Positions 30,038-40,000 of a DNA stretch of 64,000 bases are shown here, one piece after another. The stretch spans positions 232,002 to 296,001 of the forward strand of contig NZ_JAMXQV010000013.1 of the NCBI RefSeq assembly GCF_024703995.1, written 5' to 3'. The stretch comes from Amycolatopsis iheyensis. GTDB taxonomy: Bacteria > Actinomycetota > Actinomycetes > Mycobacteriales > Pseudonocardiaceae. Each line of letters opens with the position of its first letter. The stretch's first letter is position 1. The notes beneath the pieces were generated by a model that did not search any database, had not been told where the DNA came from, and saw nothing but the letters and a program-made list of their open reading frames with translations. A program made the translations under genes and the position numbers.

Positions 30038-31057
30038 ATGCCCAAGCACGGTGACCCGGTCGAGTACGAGGTGGGCGGGCGCACGGTCCGCGTCTCGAGC
30101 CCGGACAAGGTATACTTCCCCCAGCGCGGCATCACGAAGCGGCAGGTCGTGGAGCACTACATCGCGGTCGGCGGGCCGCTGCTGCGCGCCATCGGCGAGC
30201 GGCCCACGACGTTGAAGCGTTACGTCGACGGCGTCGAGGGGGAGTGGTTCTACGCCAAGCGCGTGCCGAAGGGCGCGCCCGCGTGGCTGGAGACGGCCGA
30301 GATCACCTTCCCGTCGGGCCGCAAGGCCGCGGAGGTCTGCCCGACCGAGCCCGCGGTGTTCGCGTGGGCGGCCAACCTGGGCACGTTCGACTTCCACCCG
30401 TGGCCGGTCCGCCGTGCAAACGTCGACCACCCGGACGAGCTGCGCATCGACGTCGACCCGCCGGATCGCGCCGGGTTCGCCGACGCGGTCGAGGTGGCGC
30501 TGGTGGTCCGCGACGTGCTGGCCGACGCGGGCCTGACCGGCTACCCGAAGACGTCGGGTGGCCGCGGGGTGCACGTGCTGGTCCGGATCCGCCCGGAGTG
30601 GGACTTCGTGCAGGTCCGCCACGCGGTGATCGCGCTGGGCCGCGAGGTTGCGCGGCGGCTCCCGGAGAAGGCGACGATCGCGTGGTGGAAGGAGGAACGC
30701 GGCGGCCGGGTGTTCCTGGACTACAACCAGGCGGCCCGCGACCGCACGGTGGCGTCGAGCTGGTCGGTCCGCGGCACCCCGCGCGCGACGGTGTCGACAC
30801 CCCTGACGTGGGACCTGCTGCCCGAGGTCGACGCGGACGACTTCGACGTGCTGACGATCCCGTCGTTCCTCGCTTCGCACGGCGATCTGCACGAAGGGAT
30901 GGACGCTTCGGCGTTCGGGTTGGAGACGGCGCTGGAGTGGTACGAGCGCGATCTGCGGGACCACGGGCTGGGGGACATGCCTTACCCGCCGGACTACCCG
31001 AAGATGCCGGGGGAGCCGAAGCGGGTGCAGCCGAGCAAGGCGCGGCCGGAGGCCTGA
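30038..31057 (+). CDS. LigD-type DNA polymerase domain protein (archaeo-eukaryotic primase family)
   Basis: 339 residues, a free-standing LigD polymerase domain without ligase or nuclease modules. The catalytic acidic pair lies in RIDVDPPD, the nucleotide-binding motif is KTSGGRGVHV, and LDYNQAARDRT is the third motif. The family fills in and adds ribonucleotides at double-strand-break ends during NHEJ or short-patch repair. No Ku gene is in the window; a LigC-like ligase lies 11 kb away. Confidence 0.9.
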   Translation: MPKHGDPVEYEVGGRTVRVSSPDKVYFPQRGITKRQVVEHYIAVGGPLLRAIGERPTTLKRYVDGVEGEWFYAKRVPKGAPAWLETAEITFPSGRKAAEVCPTEPAVFAWAANLGTFDFHPWPVRRANVDHPDELRIDVDPPDRAGFADAVEVALVVRDVLADAGLTGYPKTSGGRGVHVLVRIRPEWDFVQVRHAVIALGREVARRLPEKATIAWWKEERGGRVFLDYNQAARDRTVASSWSVRGTPRATVSTPLTWDLLPEVDADDFDVLTIPSFLASHGDLHEGMDASAFGLETALEWYERDLRDHGLGDMPYPPDYPKMPGEPKRVQPSKARPEA

Positions 31058-31059
31058 GG

Positions 31060-31674
31060 TCAGGGCCGGCGGCAGCTCACGGCGGTCACGCTCGCCTTCG
31101 GCACGACCTTGGTGTTCTTCGTGCTCATGACCGTGCGGTCGACGCGGTAGGAGGAGCCGCCCTGCGCGTAGGCGGTCTCGATCAGCTCGCCGGAGTCGTC
31201 GCCCGAGATGCCGTAGGTGATGTCGCACTCCCAGAGCAGGGTGCTGGCGCCGAGGGCGTTCAGCTTCGGCTCGACGACGACGTTGCACCCGGCCGAGCCG
31301 AAGCACTGCTTGGAGACGACCGCCAGGTCGACGGAGTAATCCTTCGCCGTGGGCTCCGGCAGGGCGGGTTCGCTGGTGGTCGGCGCGACGAAGGCGGGGA
31401 TCGACGGGCTGGTGGTCGCGGGAGCGGCGGCGTCACGGGGTCGCGCTTGGCCGTCGGCGGAGATCCACGTGCCGCCGGGGCCGACGCAGGGGACGTGCTG
31501 GGACTTGTCCTGGCACGGGCCGGCCGCCATGTCCCCGACCGCGATCGCCAGCACGACACCCACCGCCAGGGCCGGGACAGCGACCAGCACGCCGACCACC
31601 CAGGGCCACTTCCGGCGCTTCAGCCGGGCGGGAGCCGGCGGGAAGTAGGGCATCTGCGGGCCGGGAACGGACAT
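31060..31674 (-). CDS. membrane-anchored secreted protein of unknown function
   Basis: 204 residues: a Pro-rich cytoplasmic tail, one membrane segment (about 25-47, WVVGVLVAVPALAVGVV), a short Cys-containing segment (CQDKSQHVPCVG), a Thr/Pro linker, then a domain with three conserved-looking Cys (KQCFGSAGC, WECDI). The architecture is common among actinobacterial cell-surface proteins. I do not recognise the domain. Confidence 0.65.
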   Translation of the reverse strand: MSVPGPQMPYFPPAPARLKRRKWPWVVGVLVAVPALAVGVVLAIAVGDMAAGPCQDKSQHVPCVGPGGTWISADGQARPRDAAAPATTSPSIPAFVAPTTSEPALPEPTAKDYSVDLAVVSKQCFGSAGCNVVVEPKLNALGASTLLWECDITYGISGDDSGELIETAYAQGGSSYRVDRTVMSTKNTKVVPKASVTAVSCRRP

Positions 31675-32001
31675 GGCTGCCTCCAGGGCTCTGGTGCTGG
31701 AGACAGACGCGGAGAACGGGCCCGGTGTTACTCACCGGCGCCAAAACTCCCTCGATCGGCACCACCTGTAACCGAACCCACAACCGTGCCCCGCGCCACT
31801 TCCGAGGCCCCGGATTGAGCAAATCCGCAGCCCGGAAAACGGGGAGTGATCGGTTCGCCGCCCGCTGTCGCCTTTCGGGTCACAAATTTCGCACGGCCGC
31901 CTCGGTGGTCTCGACCATCGGCACGAACGGCGTAACGTGCGGTCCCGAATCGACGACTCTCCGGGGACATGTCCGGGGTCGAGTCCAAAGGGAGGCCCTT
32001 C
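31675..32001. other. 327-bp intergenic region
   Basis: No coding signal is visible. A possible plus-strand promoter is TCGACC (31911-31916), 16 nt, TAACGT (31933-31938), about 60 nt ahead of the DUF6221 start. GGACATGTCC (31965-31974) is a short palindrome. GGGAGG at about 31990 is the ribosome-binding site of the next gene. Confidence 0.35.
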
Positions 32002-32394
32002 GTGGACGACCTGATCGCATTCCTCGCCGCGCGCGTCGGCGCGCGGCAGGCGTTGATCATGCAGGCCGTCAACAAGTCGAAGGCCGGCGAGTCGATGAAC
32101 CGCGGCGAGACCAAGGTCGCCGTGGAGCAGAAGATCCGCGGGCTCACCGATCTCGACCTCGACGCGGTCAACCAGATGATCAACGAGATCGAGGCGACGC
32201 GCCGGATCCTGCTCGCCCACCGGACCACCGTCTCCGAGAAGGTGCCCGGGTTTCCGCTCTACGGCAGCGAATACTGGTGTGAGACCTGCCACGTGCCCGC
32301 CGACGAGGCCGGTTCCAACTGGTGCCTCACCCTGCGCCTGCTGGCCCTGCCCTACTCCGACCACCCGGACTACAGCGAGCGCTGGCGCCCCTGA
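32002..32394 (+). CDS. DUF6221-like protein
   Basis: 130 residues from GTG 32002, chosen because GGGAGG lies 6 nt upstream; a longer start at 31969 lacks such a site. It begins DDLIAFLAARVGARQ and ends with a possible zinc site (CETCHVPADEAGSNWCLTLR) and a Tyr/Asp-rich tail (PYSDHPDYSERW), as in small actinobacterial DUF6221 proteins. The function is unknown. Confidence 0.65.
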   Translation: MDDLIAFLAARVGARQALIMQAVNKSKAGESMNRGETKVAVEQKIRGLTDLDLDAVNQMINEIEATRRILLAHRTTVSEKVPGFPLYGSEYWCETCHVPADEAGSNWCLTLRLLALPYSDHPDYSERWRP

Positions 32395-32430
32395 CGGGAA
32401 TCCCCGTCCACCACCGGCGTTGCACCCGGG

Positions 32431-33408
32431 GTGAGGATCTCCGTGCTCGACCGCTCGCCGGTGCGGACCGGCAGCGGCGCCGCGCGGGCGCTGCGGGACA
32501 CCGTCGCCTTCGCGCGGGACGTCGAACGGCTGGGCTACCACCGGTTCTGGGTCTCCGAGCACCACAGCGTGCCGGGCGTGGCCGGGTCCGCGCCGACCGT
32601 CCTGGCCGCCGCCGTGGCCGCCGCGACGAGCCGCATCCGGGTCGGCACCGGCGGTGTCATGCTGCCGAACCACCGGCCGCTGGTCGTCGCCGAGCAGTTC
32701 GGGGTGCTCGAAGCCCTGTACCCCGGCCGGATCGACATGGGGCTGGGGCGGTCCGTCGGGTTCACCGGCGGCGTCCGCGACGCCCTGGGCCACGGCAAGG
32801 AAGCCGCCGACGACTTCGGCGCGCAGGTGCGCGAGCTGCTCGGGTTCTTCACCGGTGAGCACGCCTATCCCGGCGTCCACGCCTACCCGGCCGAGGGGCT
32901 GCGCGTGCCGCCGTTCCTGCTGGCCACCGGCTCCGGAGCCGACCTCGCCGCGGAACTCGGGCTGCCGCTGGTGATCGCGCCCGTGCGCGGCGAACGTGCC
33001 CTGGTCGAAGCCGTGACGCGCTACCGCGACGGCTTCCGGCCGTCCGGGTGGGCGAGCGAGCCCTACGTCGTCGTGTCGTCGGCGATCGCCGTGGCGGACT
33101 CGGCGGCGGCTGCCCGGCGGCTGCTCGTCTCGGAGGCCTGGGCGACGGTGTATTCGCGCTCCCACGGCGTCTTCCCGCCGCTTTCGCCGCCCGCGGAGGT
33201 CCTGGCCCTGCCGATGACCGACCGGGAACGCAAGCGTCTCGAAGAGACCCTGGACGGCCAGATCTCCGGCACGCAGGCGGAGGTGGGGGACCGGCTGGGC
33301 GAGCTGGTCGCGGCGACGGCCGCGGACGAAGTCCTCGCCACGACGGCCGCCTACGACCAATCCGCGCGCCTCGATTCTTTCGCGGCACTCCGCGCCGCCA
33401 TTTCGTGA
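32431..33408 (+). CDS. luciferase-like (LLM class) flavin-dependent oxidoreductase
   Basis: 325 residues. The bacterial-luciferase fold is shown by GYHRFWVSEHHSVPG, the strand TSRIRVGTGGVMLPNHRPLVVAEQFG and YPGRIDMGLGRS. It resembles the MsnO8-like subgroup. It is probably an F420- or FMN-dependent monooxygenase or reductase; the substrate is unknown. It starts at GTG 32431 without a clear ribosome-binding site. Confidence 0.88.
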   Translation: MRISVLDRSPVRTGSGAARALRDTVAFARDVERLGYHRFWVSEHHSVPGVAGSAPTVLAAAVAAATSRIRVGTGGVMLPNHRPLVVAEQFGVLEALYPGRIDMGLGRSVGFTGGVRDALGHGKEAADDFGAQVRELLGFFTGEHAYPGVHAYPAEGLRVPPFLLATGSGADLAAELGLPLVIAPVRGERALVEAVTRYRDGFRPSGWASEPYVVVSSAIAVADSAAAARRLLVSEAWATVYSRSHGVFPPLSPPAEVLALPMTDRERKRLEETLDGQISGTQAEVGDRLGELVAATAADEVLATTAAYDQSARLDSFAALRAAIS

Positions 33409-33539
33409 GTGGATCTCGAATTGTGCCGATACTGCGTCGAAATATTACCGTTCGTTTTTCCGGTAGGGTATTTCGCGTGACTGCCGGGTCGGCCTCGAGC
33501 CGTGAGCAGACGGGGTACCCGGCCGAGCCGTGACCTCCG

Positions 33540-33592
33540 GGCGGGCCCGTGGCCCGCCGCCTCCCGCACGTCTTCCGTGATCGGAACGTGCG
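33540..33592 (+). promoter_or_regulatory. two hairpins in the leader of the S1-domain gene
   Basis: GGCGGGCC (33540-33547) pairs perfectly with 33551-33558 across 3 nt. A second stem pairs CGCACG (33565-33570) with CGTGCG (33587-33592), and inside it TTCCG (33573-33577) with CGGAA (33582-33586). The strong AAGGAGGTG site follows directly. The region just upstream (33415-33480) is unusually AT-rich. Confidence 0.45.
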
Positions 33593-33611
33593 CGGGAAGG
33601 AGGTGAATCGC

Positions 33612-33830
33612 ATGTCCGACTGGCAAGAGTTCGTCGCGGCCCACGCCGAGGGCGGGGTGCTCGACGGTGTCGTGGCCCGGGTGGTGCCCTTCGGCGCGTT
33701 CGTCGAAGTCGCGCCGGGCGTCCACGGCCTGCTGGTGACCGACGCGGCCCCCGCCGAGGGGAGCCGGCTGAGCGTCCGCATCGAGAGCATCGACGTGGAG
33801 CGCCGGCGGTTCAGCCTGGTGCAGGCGTAG
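33612..33830 (+). CDS. mini S1 RNA-binding-domain protein
   Basis: 72 residues, essentially one OB-fold S1 domain: GVVARVVPFGAFVEVAPGVHGLLV with IESIDVERRRFSLV at the end. The start ATG has a near-perfect Shine-Dalgarno (AAGGAGGTG, 7 nt spacing), rare in this window. It probably binds RNA or acts on ribosomes. Its last 20 bp overlap the 3' end of the convergent kinase gene. Confidence 0.75.
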   Translation: MSDWQEFVAAHAEGGVLDGVVARVVPFGAFVEVAPGVHGLLVTDAAPAEGSRLSVRIESIDVERRRFSLVQA

Positions 33831-34362
33831 GCGCCGGGGATCCGGGGCCGGGCGCCCGGCCCCGGATCCGTGCGGCGATCTCCCCGGCCACCTCGGCGGG
33901 GAGCTTCGCCGCCGTGTCCACCAAGGTCGCCGACCGGCGCAGCCACGGCAGGGCTTCGCCGTACCGTTCGACGTGGTCCAGCCGCCACCGCCGGGCCGCC
34001 GTGTCCTCGGAGCCTTCGATCCGGCGGCGGAGTTCGCCGGGCGAGGCGTGCAGCACGAAGTGTTCGACGGCGATGCCGCGATCGGCCAGGCCGTCGAAGA
34101 TCTCGCGGGCGTAGGCCTCGACGAGGATCGTCTGCGGGACCACCAGCGTGCCCGCGTGTTCGTGCACCCGGGCGGTGTTCTCGACGACCAGCGGCCGCCA
34201 CAGCGGCAGGTGCTGGAAGTCGCCCGCGGGCTCGGGGAACGCCGTGCGCAGCAGGTAGCCGACGAACTCGGTGTCGAACGTCCGCGCGCCCAGCAGCGCC
34301 GCGAGCTCGCGCGCCGTGGTGGTCTTGCCCGCGCCGAACGTCCCGTTGAGCCAGACGATCAC
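33811..34362 (-). CDS. P-loop kinase/AAA-type ATP-binding protein
   Basis: 183 residues with an N-terminal Walker A (NGTFGAGKTTTAREL) and an adenylate-kinase/zeta-toxin-like layout (VVPQTILVEAY, HASPGELRRRIEG). A small-molecule kinase is likely; the substrate is unknown. GTG 34362 overlaps the upstream stop (GTGA), so it is coupled to the mycothiol-dependent gene. Confidence 0.75.
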   Translation of the reverse strand: MIVWLNGTFGAGKTTTARELAALLGARTFDTEFVGYLLRTAFPEPAGDFQHLPLWRPLVVENTARVHEHAGTLVVPQTILVEAYAREIFDGLADRGIAVEHFVLHASPGELRRRIEGSEDTAARRWRLDHVERYGEALPWLRRSATLVDTAAKLPAEVAGEIAARIRGRAPGPGSPAPTPAPG

Positions 34363-35000
34363 CCGAGCACGAACGGCAGCCGCGCCGCCAGGTCGCCCAG
34401 TGCCTCGCGCTCGGTCTCCGAAGGCGCGCGCCGGCCGGTCGCCACCAGCAGCACGTCCGTGTCCGAGAACGACGCCGGGAACGCCGTCCCCGCGATCTTC
34501 TCCACCATCGACCGCGCCGCGGCCAAGCCTTCGGGCGGTGGGGGAGCGACCGGCAGGTCCAGGTGGTGCAGCGTCCACTCCAGCACGTACGCCGACAGGT
34601 AGTCGCCCGCCGTCAGCACCATCTCCTGCGTCGACACCCGCATGGCCTGGTCCGCCAGGTCCGCCGCGCGGCCCGCCGCCGCGCCGACGTCGTCGAGGTG
34701 GAACTTCAGCAGGGCCGGGTCCTCGTACGCCGCCGCCAGCCGCACGATCAACGCGTCCAGCGGGTCTTCGCCCGAAGGCGGCGTCGAGGACACCGCCCAG
34801 TACGTCACCGAGTCGTGCGTCGGCGCCGATGAAGCCGGCGTGACCAGCGTGATCAGCACGTCCTGGGCGTCGATCACCAGGTGGCAGACGAGGTCCCGGA
34901 CCAGCCAGCCCCGGCAGCCCGACGGCTTCGCGAAGTCGGAGTCGGGAAGTGCGGCGACCGCGAGACGCAACGCCGCCCACGTGCTCGAGAAGAGATCCAC
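34359..35000 (-). CDS. maleylpyruvate isomerase/DinB-family mycothiol-dependent protein
   Basis: 213 residues of the DinB-like helical fold: GCRGWLVRDLVCHLVID carries the first metal His, and LEWTLHHLDLP the second site. Family members are mycothiol-dependent isomerases or transferases. The substrate is unknown. It lies 19 bp downstream of the PucR-type regulator on the same strand. Confidence 0.8.
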   Translation of the reverse strand: MDLFSSTWAALRLAVAALPDSDFAKPSGCRGWLVRDLVCHLVIDAQDVLITLVTPASSAPTHDSVTYWAVSSTPPSGEDPLDALIVRLAAAYEDPALLKFHLDDVGAAAGRAADLADQAMRVSTQEMVLTAGDYLSAYVLEWTLHHLDLPVAPPPPEGLAAARSMVEKIAGTAFPASFSDTDVLLVATGRRAPSETEREALGDLAARLPFVLG

Positions 35001-35019
35001 GCCGGCGAAGCTAGCAGGG

Positions 35020-36590
35020 TCAGAGCCTCAGCTGCAGCTGAGTAAGGATCCGCTGGGCCGGGTCGTCGAAGTCCACTCCGGACACTTCGGCCGCGCGCCG
35101 GACGCGGTAGCGGACCGTGTTGGGGTGGATGTTCAGGCGCCGGGCCGCCGCGCGGACGTCGCCGAACGCGTCCAGCCACGCCAGCACCGCCGGAACCAGG
35201 ATGCCGCCGTGTTCGGCGTCGTGCGCCGCCAGCGACACCAGCCGCGGGTCGCGGATCCGCGGCTGGGCGCCCAGGAACGCCAGCACCTCCGACAGCAGCA
35301 CCTCCGCGCGGACGTCGGCCAGCGACGCGACGTCGGCACTCCAGTGCCCGCGCGCCATCGCCGCCAGGACGCGGTCGGCGTCGCCGCGGGACGCGGCCGC
35401 GTCCGACAGCCGGGGCACCACGCCACCGAGCGCCGCGCGCACCGGGACGTCGAGGTGCCGGCGGGCCGCGCCGGTGATTTCGCGCGCCAGCGCCAGCACC
35501 GCCGCGTCCGAATGCTCGGGCAGGTCCGGCAGCAGCGCGTAGACGCGGCCGCCGATCACGCTCACCAGCGCGCTGCGCCGGTACGCCGCGGTGTGCACGG
35601 CGATCAGGTGCACCAGCTCGGCGCGGCGCAGCTGACGATTGTCCGATCGCTCCAACGAAAACGCGAGCACCTGCGCCGGCCGGGCCGGGTCCGCGCCGAT
35701 GTCGTCCGCGACGGACTCCGCGTCCAGCCGGCCTTCCAGCAGGCTCGCGAGGAGGTCCTCCCGCAGCCGCAGCTCCGGGCTGGGCAGGGTGCGGGCGCGG
35801 ATCAGCTGCGGCGCCAGGGCGCGGCTGGCGCCCAGCAGCGCCGTCTCGGCCCGTTCGGTGAGCGGCTGCGCGCCTTCCTGGACCCAGATCGTGCCCAGTG
35901 GCTGCTTGCCCGCGTGGATGCCCGCCGCGATGCGCCGCCGGATGCCCAGCTCGGGGCGCTCGTCGATCCGGACGATCCCCTCGCCGGCGCGAAGCCGCTG
36001 GTAGACGCCCCATTCGCGCAGCATCGCGAGGTAGCGTTCCGGGCCTTCGCGGCCGAGGATCGACAGCCGCCGCAGCTCGTCGACCTCGTCGCCCGCCCGC
36101 GAATACGCGAGCACGCGGCTCGCCGTGTCCTCGATGCTGACCAGGCCGCCGGTGAGCGTCGCGATGGTCTGGGCCAGCGCGAACAGGTCGCCGAGGACCT
36201 CGCCGCTGGCCGCTTCGCCACCCGCTCGCGCCGCGTCGACGACCCCGCGGGCCAGCGCTTCGACCTGCTCCCAGCGCGCCTCCGCGCCGACGGTCAGCAG
36301 CGCGACACCCGCGTCGGCGGCGATGTCCGCGCCCGTCGCGCCCTTGACGGCCACCGCGGCCGCGCCGCCGCGGCCGGCCGCGCGGATGGCGGGCGCCGCC
36401 GCCCGCCGCGGGCCCCGATGACCAGCACGAGGTCGCCGGGGGAGGCCTCCAGGGGGTCTTCGGGGTCGAGGATCACGACGTCGGAGACCGGGACGCCCAG
36501 GCCGTGCGGTGCCACGACGACCTCGACCAGCGGTTCGCCGAGGGTGGCGAGCACGTGCCGCAGCGAAGTTATCTGATCGGCCAAGGTCAC
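35020..36590 (-). CDS. PucR-family transcriptional regulator, apparently frameshifted
   Basis: The C-terminal 444-codon frame has a GGDEF-like middle domain and a PucR helix-turn-helix end (VRAAARRLNIHPNTVRYRVRR). The PucR N-terminal domain (TLADQITSLRHVLATLGEP, SDVVILDPEDPL, LVLVIGARG) lies in another frame from GTG 36590 to about 36410. Both meet in a GGCGGGCGGCGGCG tract, where a -1 shift rejoins ARG to APAIRAAG. Either one base is missing (real mutation or assembly error) or the gene is broken. It probably controls the divergent proline-catabolism genes. TAAAAT 7 nt before the GTG indicates a leaderless start. Confidence 0.75.
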
Positions 36591-36597
36591 TCGATCG

Positions 36598-36634
36598 ATT
36601 TTAGCCGTTCGGACAATCCCTGACGACGTGTCCG
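36598..36634. promoter_or_regulatory. PucR-gene -10 box and candidate PucR operator
   Basis: TAAAAT (36598-36603, minus strand) ends 7 nt before GTG 36590. Next to it CGGACA (36610-36615) and TGTCCG (36629-36634) form an inverted repeat around 13 nt in the divergent pucR-pruA gap. CCGTTCGG occurs at 36605 and again at 36641. Confidence 0.45.
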
Positions 36635-36679
36635 GAGTTACCGTTCGGGGCATCTGGACGTAAAAGCAGAGGAGCCGCC

Positions 36680-38308
36680 GTGGACGCCGTGACCCAGACC
36701 CCCGCCCCGAAGAACGAGCCGGTGCTGACCTACGCGCCGGGCAGCGCTGAGCGCGCCGAGCTCGAGGGTGCGCTCAAGCGGCTGGGCCAGGCGGAACCCG
36801 TCGACCTGACCGTCACCGTGGGCGGCGAGCAGCGCCCCGGTGGCGGCGAGAAGATCGACGTCGTCCAGCCGCACAACCACCGGCACGTGCTGGGCACCAT
36901 CCACAGCGCCACCCAGCAGGACACCACCGACGCCATCGCGGCGGCCGCGAAGGCCGCGCCGGAGTGGCGCGCGCTGTCCTACGACGACCGCGCCGCGATC
37001 CTGCTGCGTGCCGCCGACCTGCTGACCGGCCCGTGGCGCGCGACCCTCAACGCCGCCACCATGCTCGGCCAGTCCAAGACCGCGACCCAGGCCGAGATCG
37101 ACTCCGCCTGCGAGCTCGCCGACTTCTGGCGCTTCAACGTCGAGTTCGGCCGCCGCGTGCTCACCGAGCAGCCGATCAGCTCGCCCGGCGTGTGGAACCG
37201 GCTGGAGCACCGCCCGCTGGAAGGGTTCGTCTACGCGATCACGCCGTTCAACTTCACCGCGATCGCCGGCAACCTGCCGACCGCGCCCGCGCTGATGGGC
37301 AACACGGTGCTGTGGAAGCCGTCGCCGACGCAGTCGTTCGCCGCGCACCTGACCATGCGGCTGCTCGAAGAGGCCGGCATGCCGCCGGGCGTCATCAACC
37401 TGCTGCCGGGTGACGGCAAGGCCGTCTCCGAGGTCGCCCTGACCCACCGCGACCTGGCCGGCATCCACTTCACCGGCTCGACCGCGACGTTCCAGCACCT
37501 GTGGGGCACGGTCGGCGCGAACATCGCGGGCTACCGCGGCTACCCGCGGCTGGTCGGCGAGACCGGCGGCAAGGACTTCGTGCTCGCGCACCCGTCGGCC
37601 GACCTCGACGTCCTGCGCACCGCGCTGGTCCGCGGCGCTTTCGAGTACCAGGGCCAGAAGTGCTCCGCCGCTTCGCGCGCGTACGTCCCGCGCAGCCTGT
37701 GGACGAAGCTGAAGGACGGGCTCGTCTCCGAGACCGAGGCGCTGTCCTACGGCGACGTCACCGACCTGTCGCACTTCGGCGGCGCGGTCATCGACGCGCG
37801 GGCGTTCGCCAAGCACCAGGCGTTGTTCGAGCGCGTCGCTTCCGATGACTCGGTCGAGGTCCTCACCGGTGGCACCGCCGACGACAGCGTCGGCTACTTC
37901 GTCAAGCCGACGATCCTGGTGTCGGACAACCCGAAACACGAGATCTTCTCGACCGAGTACTTCGGCCCGATCCTGTCGGTCCACGTCTACGAAGACGGCG
38001 ACTTCGACGCCGTGCTGAAGCTCGTCGACGAGACCGCCGCGTACGCGCTGACCGGCGCGATCATCGCCAACGACCGCACCGCGGTGGCGAAGGCGGCCGA
38101 GGCGCTGAAGTTCGCCGCGGGCAACTTCTACGTCAACGACAAGCCGACCGGCGCCGTCGTGGGCCAGCAGCCGTTCGGCGGCGCGCGGGCGTCCGGGACC
38201 AACGACAAGGCCGGGTCGATCTTCAACCTGCAGCGCTGGACCAGCCCGCGCTCGATCAAGGAGACGTTCGTGCCGCCGACCTCCGTGCGCTACCCGCACC
38301 AGGGCTGA
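36680..38308 (+). CDS. pruA: L-glutamate gamma-semialdehyde (1-pyrroline-5-carboxylate) dehydrogenase
   Basis: 542 residues of the aldehyde dehydrogenase superfamily. The catalytic Cys lies in GQKCSAASRAY, the general-base segment is LVGETGGKDF, and the NAD site region includes HFTGSTATF. It oxidises glutamate semialdehyde from proline to glutamate. GTG 36680 has GAGGAG 5 nt upstream. Proline dehydrogenase follows 13 bp downstream. Confidence 0.95.
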   Translation: MDAVTQTPAPKNEPVLTYAPGSAERAELEGALKRLGQAEPVDLTVTVGGEQRPGGGEKIDVVQPHNHRHVLGTIHSATQQDTTDAIAAAAKAAPEWRALSYDDRAAILLRAADLLTGPWRATLNAATMLGQSKTATQAEIDSACELADFWRFNVEFGRRVLTEQPISSPGVWNRLEHRPLEGFVYAITPFNFTAIAGNLPTAPALMGNTVLWKPSPTQSFAAHLTMRLLEEAGMPPGVINLLPGDGKAVSEVALTHRDLAGIHFTGSTATFQHLWGTVGANIAGYRGYPRLVGETGGKDFVLAHPSADLDVLRTALVRGAFEYQGQKCSAASRAYVPRSLWTKLKDGLVSETEALSYGDVTDLSHFGGAVIDARAFAKHQALFERVASDDSVEVLTGGTADDSVGYFVKPTILVSDNPKHEIFSTEYFGPILSVHVYEDGDFDAVLKLVDETAAYALTGAIIANDRTAVAKAAEALKFAAGNFYVNDKPTGAVVGQQPFGGARASGTNDKAGSIFNLQRWTSPRSIKETFVPPTSVRYPHQG

Positions 38309-38321
38309 GAGGGAGTTCGTC

Positions 38322-39251
<930 letters not shown>

Positions 39252-39252
39252 A

Positions 39253-39290
39253 CATGACTGAGGCCGCCCCGCGGGGCGGCCTCAGTCATG
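39253..39290. terminator. 38-bp perfect palindrome, bidirectional terminator
   Basis: CATGACTGAGGCCGCCCC (39253-39270), a GC centre, and its exact complement (39273-39290). It lies 2 bp after the stop of proline dehydrogenase and 10 bp from the stop of the convergent thioredoxin gene. Confidence 0.85.
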
Positions 39291-39299
39291 TGGTGGTGG

Positions 39300-39671
39300 T
39301 CAGGCCTGTTCGGCCTCGGCTTCGGCGGCCTTGCGCTTGACCTCGGCCATGTCGACCTCGCGGGCCTGCTTGATGAGGTCCTCGAGGGCCGGCTCGGGCA
39401 GCGCGCCCGGCTGCGCGTAGATCAGCGTCTTGTCGCGGATGATCGCCAGCGTCGGGATGGAGCGGACGTCGAAGGCGGCGGCCAGCTGCTGCTGCGCTTC
39501 GGTGTCGACGCTCGCGAACACGATGTCGTCGTGCTTCTCGGACGCCTTCTCGTAGACCGGCGCGAACTGGCGGCACGGCCCGCACCAGCTCGCCCAGAAG
39601 TCGATCAGGACGAACTCGTTGTCGGTCAGCGTCTGGTCGAAGTTCTCGGCGGTCAGCTCAACGGTGCTCAT
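39300..39671 (-). CDS. trxA: thioredoxin
   Basis: 123 residues. The active site is WCGPC (Cys30, Cys33), with the cis-Pro in RSIPTL. The last 20 residues are a charged Ala/Glu/Lys helix (EVKRKAAEAEAE) beyond the usual thioredoxin end. It is a general disulfide reductase. ATG 39671 matches the family start. Confidence 0.93.
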   Translation of the reverse strand: MSTVELTAENFDQTLTDNEFVLIDFWASWCGPCRQFAPVYEKASEKHDDIVFASVDTEAQQQLAAAFDVRSIPTLAIIRDKTLIYAQPGALPEPALEDLIKQAREVDMAEVKRKAAEAEAEQA

Positions 39672-39755
39672 GCCCTGGTCAACGAACCGGGCACGGCGGG
39701 AATTCCCGGGGCCGGGGTAGCGTCTGCACCGAGCGACCCGCAAGAGGAGGAACAC

Positions 39756-39998
39756 ATGGCCGACGGCGAAATCCTGGGCCGGATCGACGAGCTGATCGCG
39801 GAGGAGCACGAGCTCCGGTCACGCTCGGTAGGCGTAGGGCTGAGCGGCGGCGACAAGGATCGCCTCACCGCGGTCGAGCAGCAGCTCGACCAGTGCTGGG
39901 ACCTGCTCCGCCAGCGCCGCGCGAAAACGGAGTTCCACGAGAACCCGGACGACGCGGCCGCCCGCCCGGTCTCCGAGGTGGAGTCCTACCGCCAGTAA
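39756..39998 (+). CDS. DUF2630 family protein
   Basis: 80 residues, all-helical and acidic (ILGRIDELIAEEHELRSR, RLTAVEQQLDQCWDLLRQRRA), ending VESYRQ, as in the actinobacterial DUF2630 family. A good GAGGAGG lies 6 nt before the ATG. The function is unknown. Confidence 0.85.
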   Translation: MADGEILGRIDELIAEEHELRSRSVGVGLSGGDKDRLTAVEQQLDQCWDLLRQRRAKTEFHENPDDAAARPVSEVESYRQ

Positions 39999-40000
39999 CC

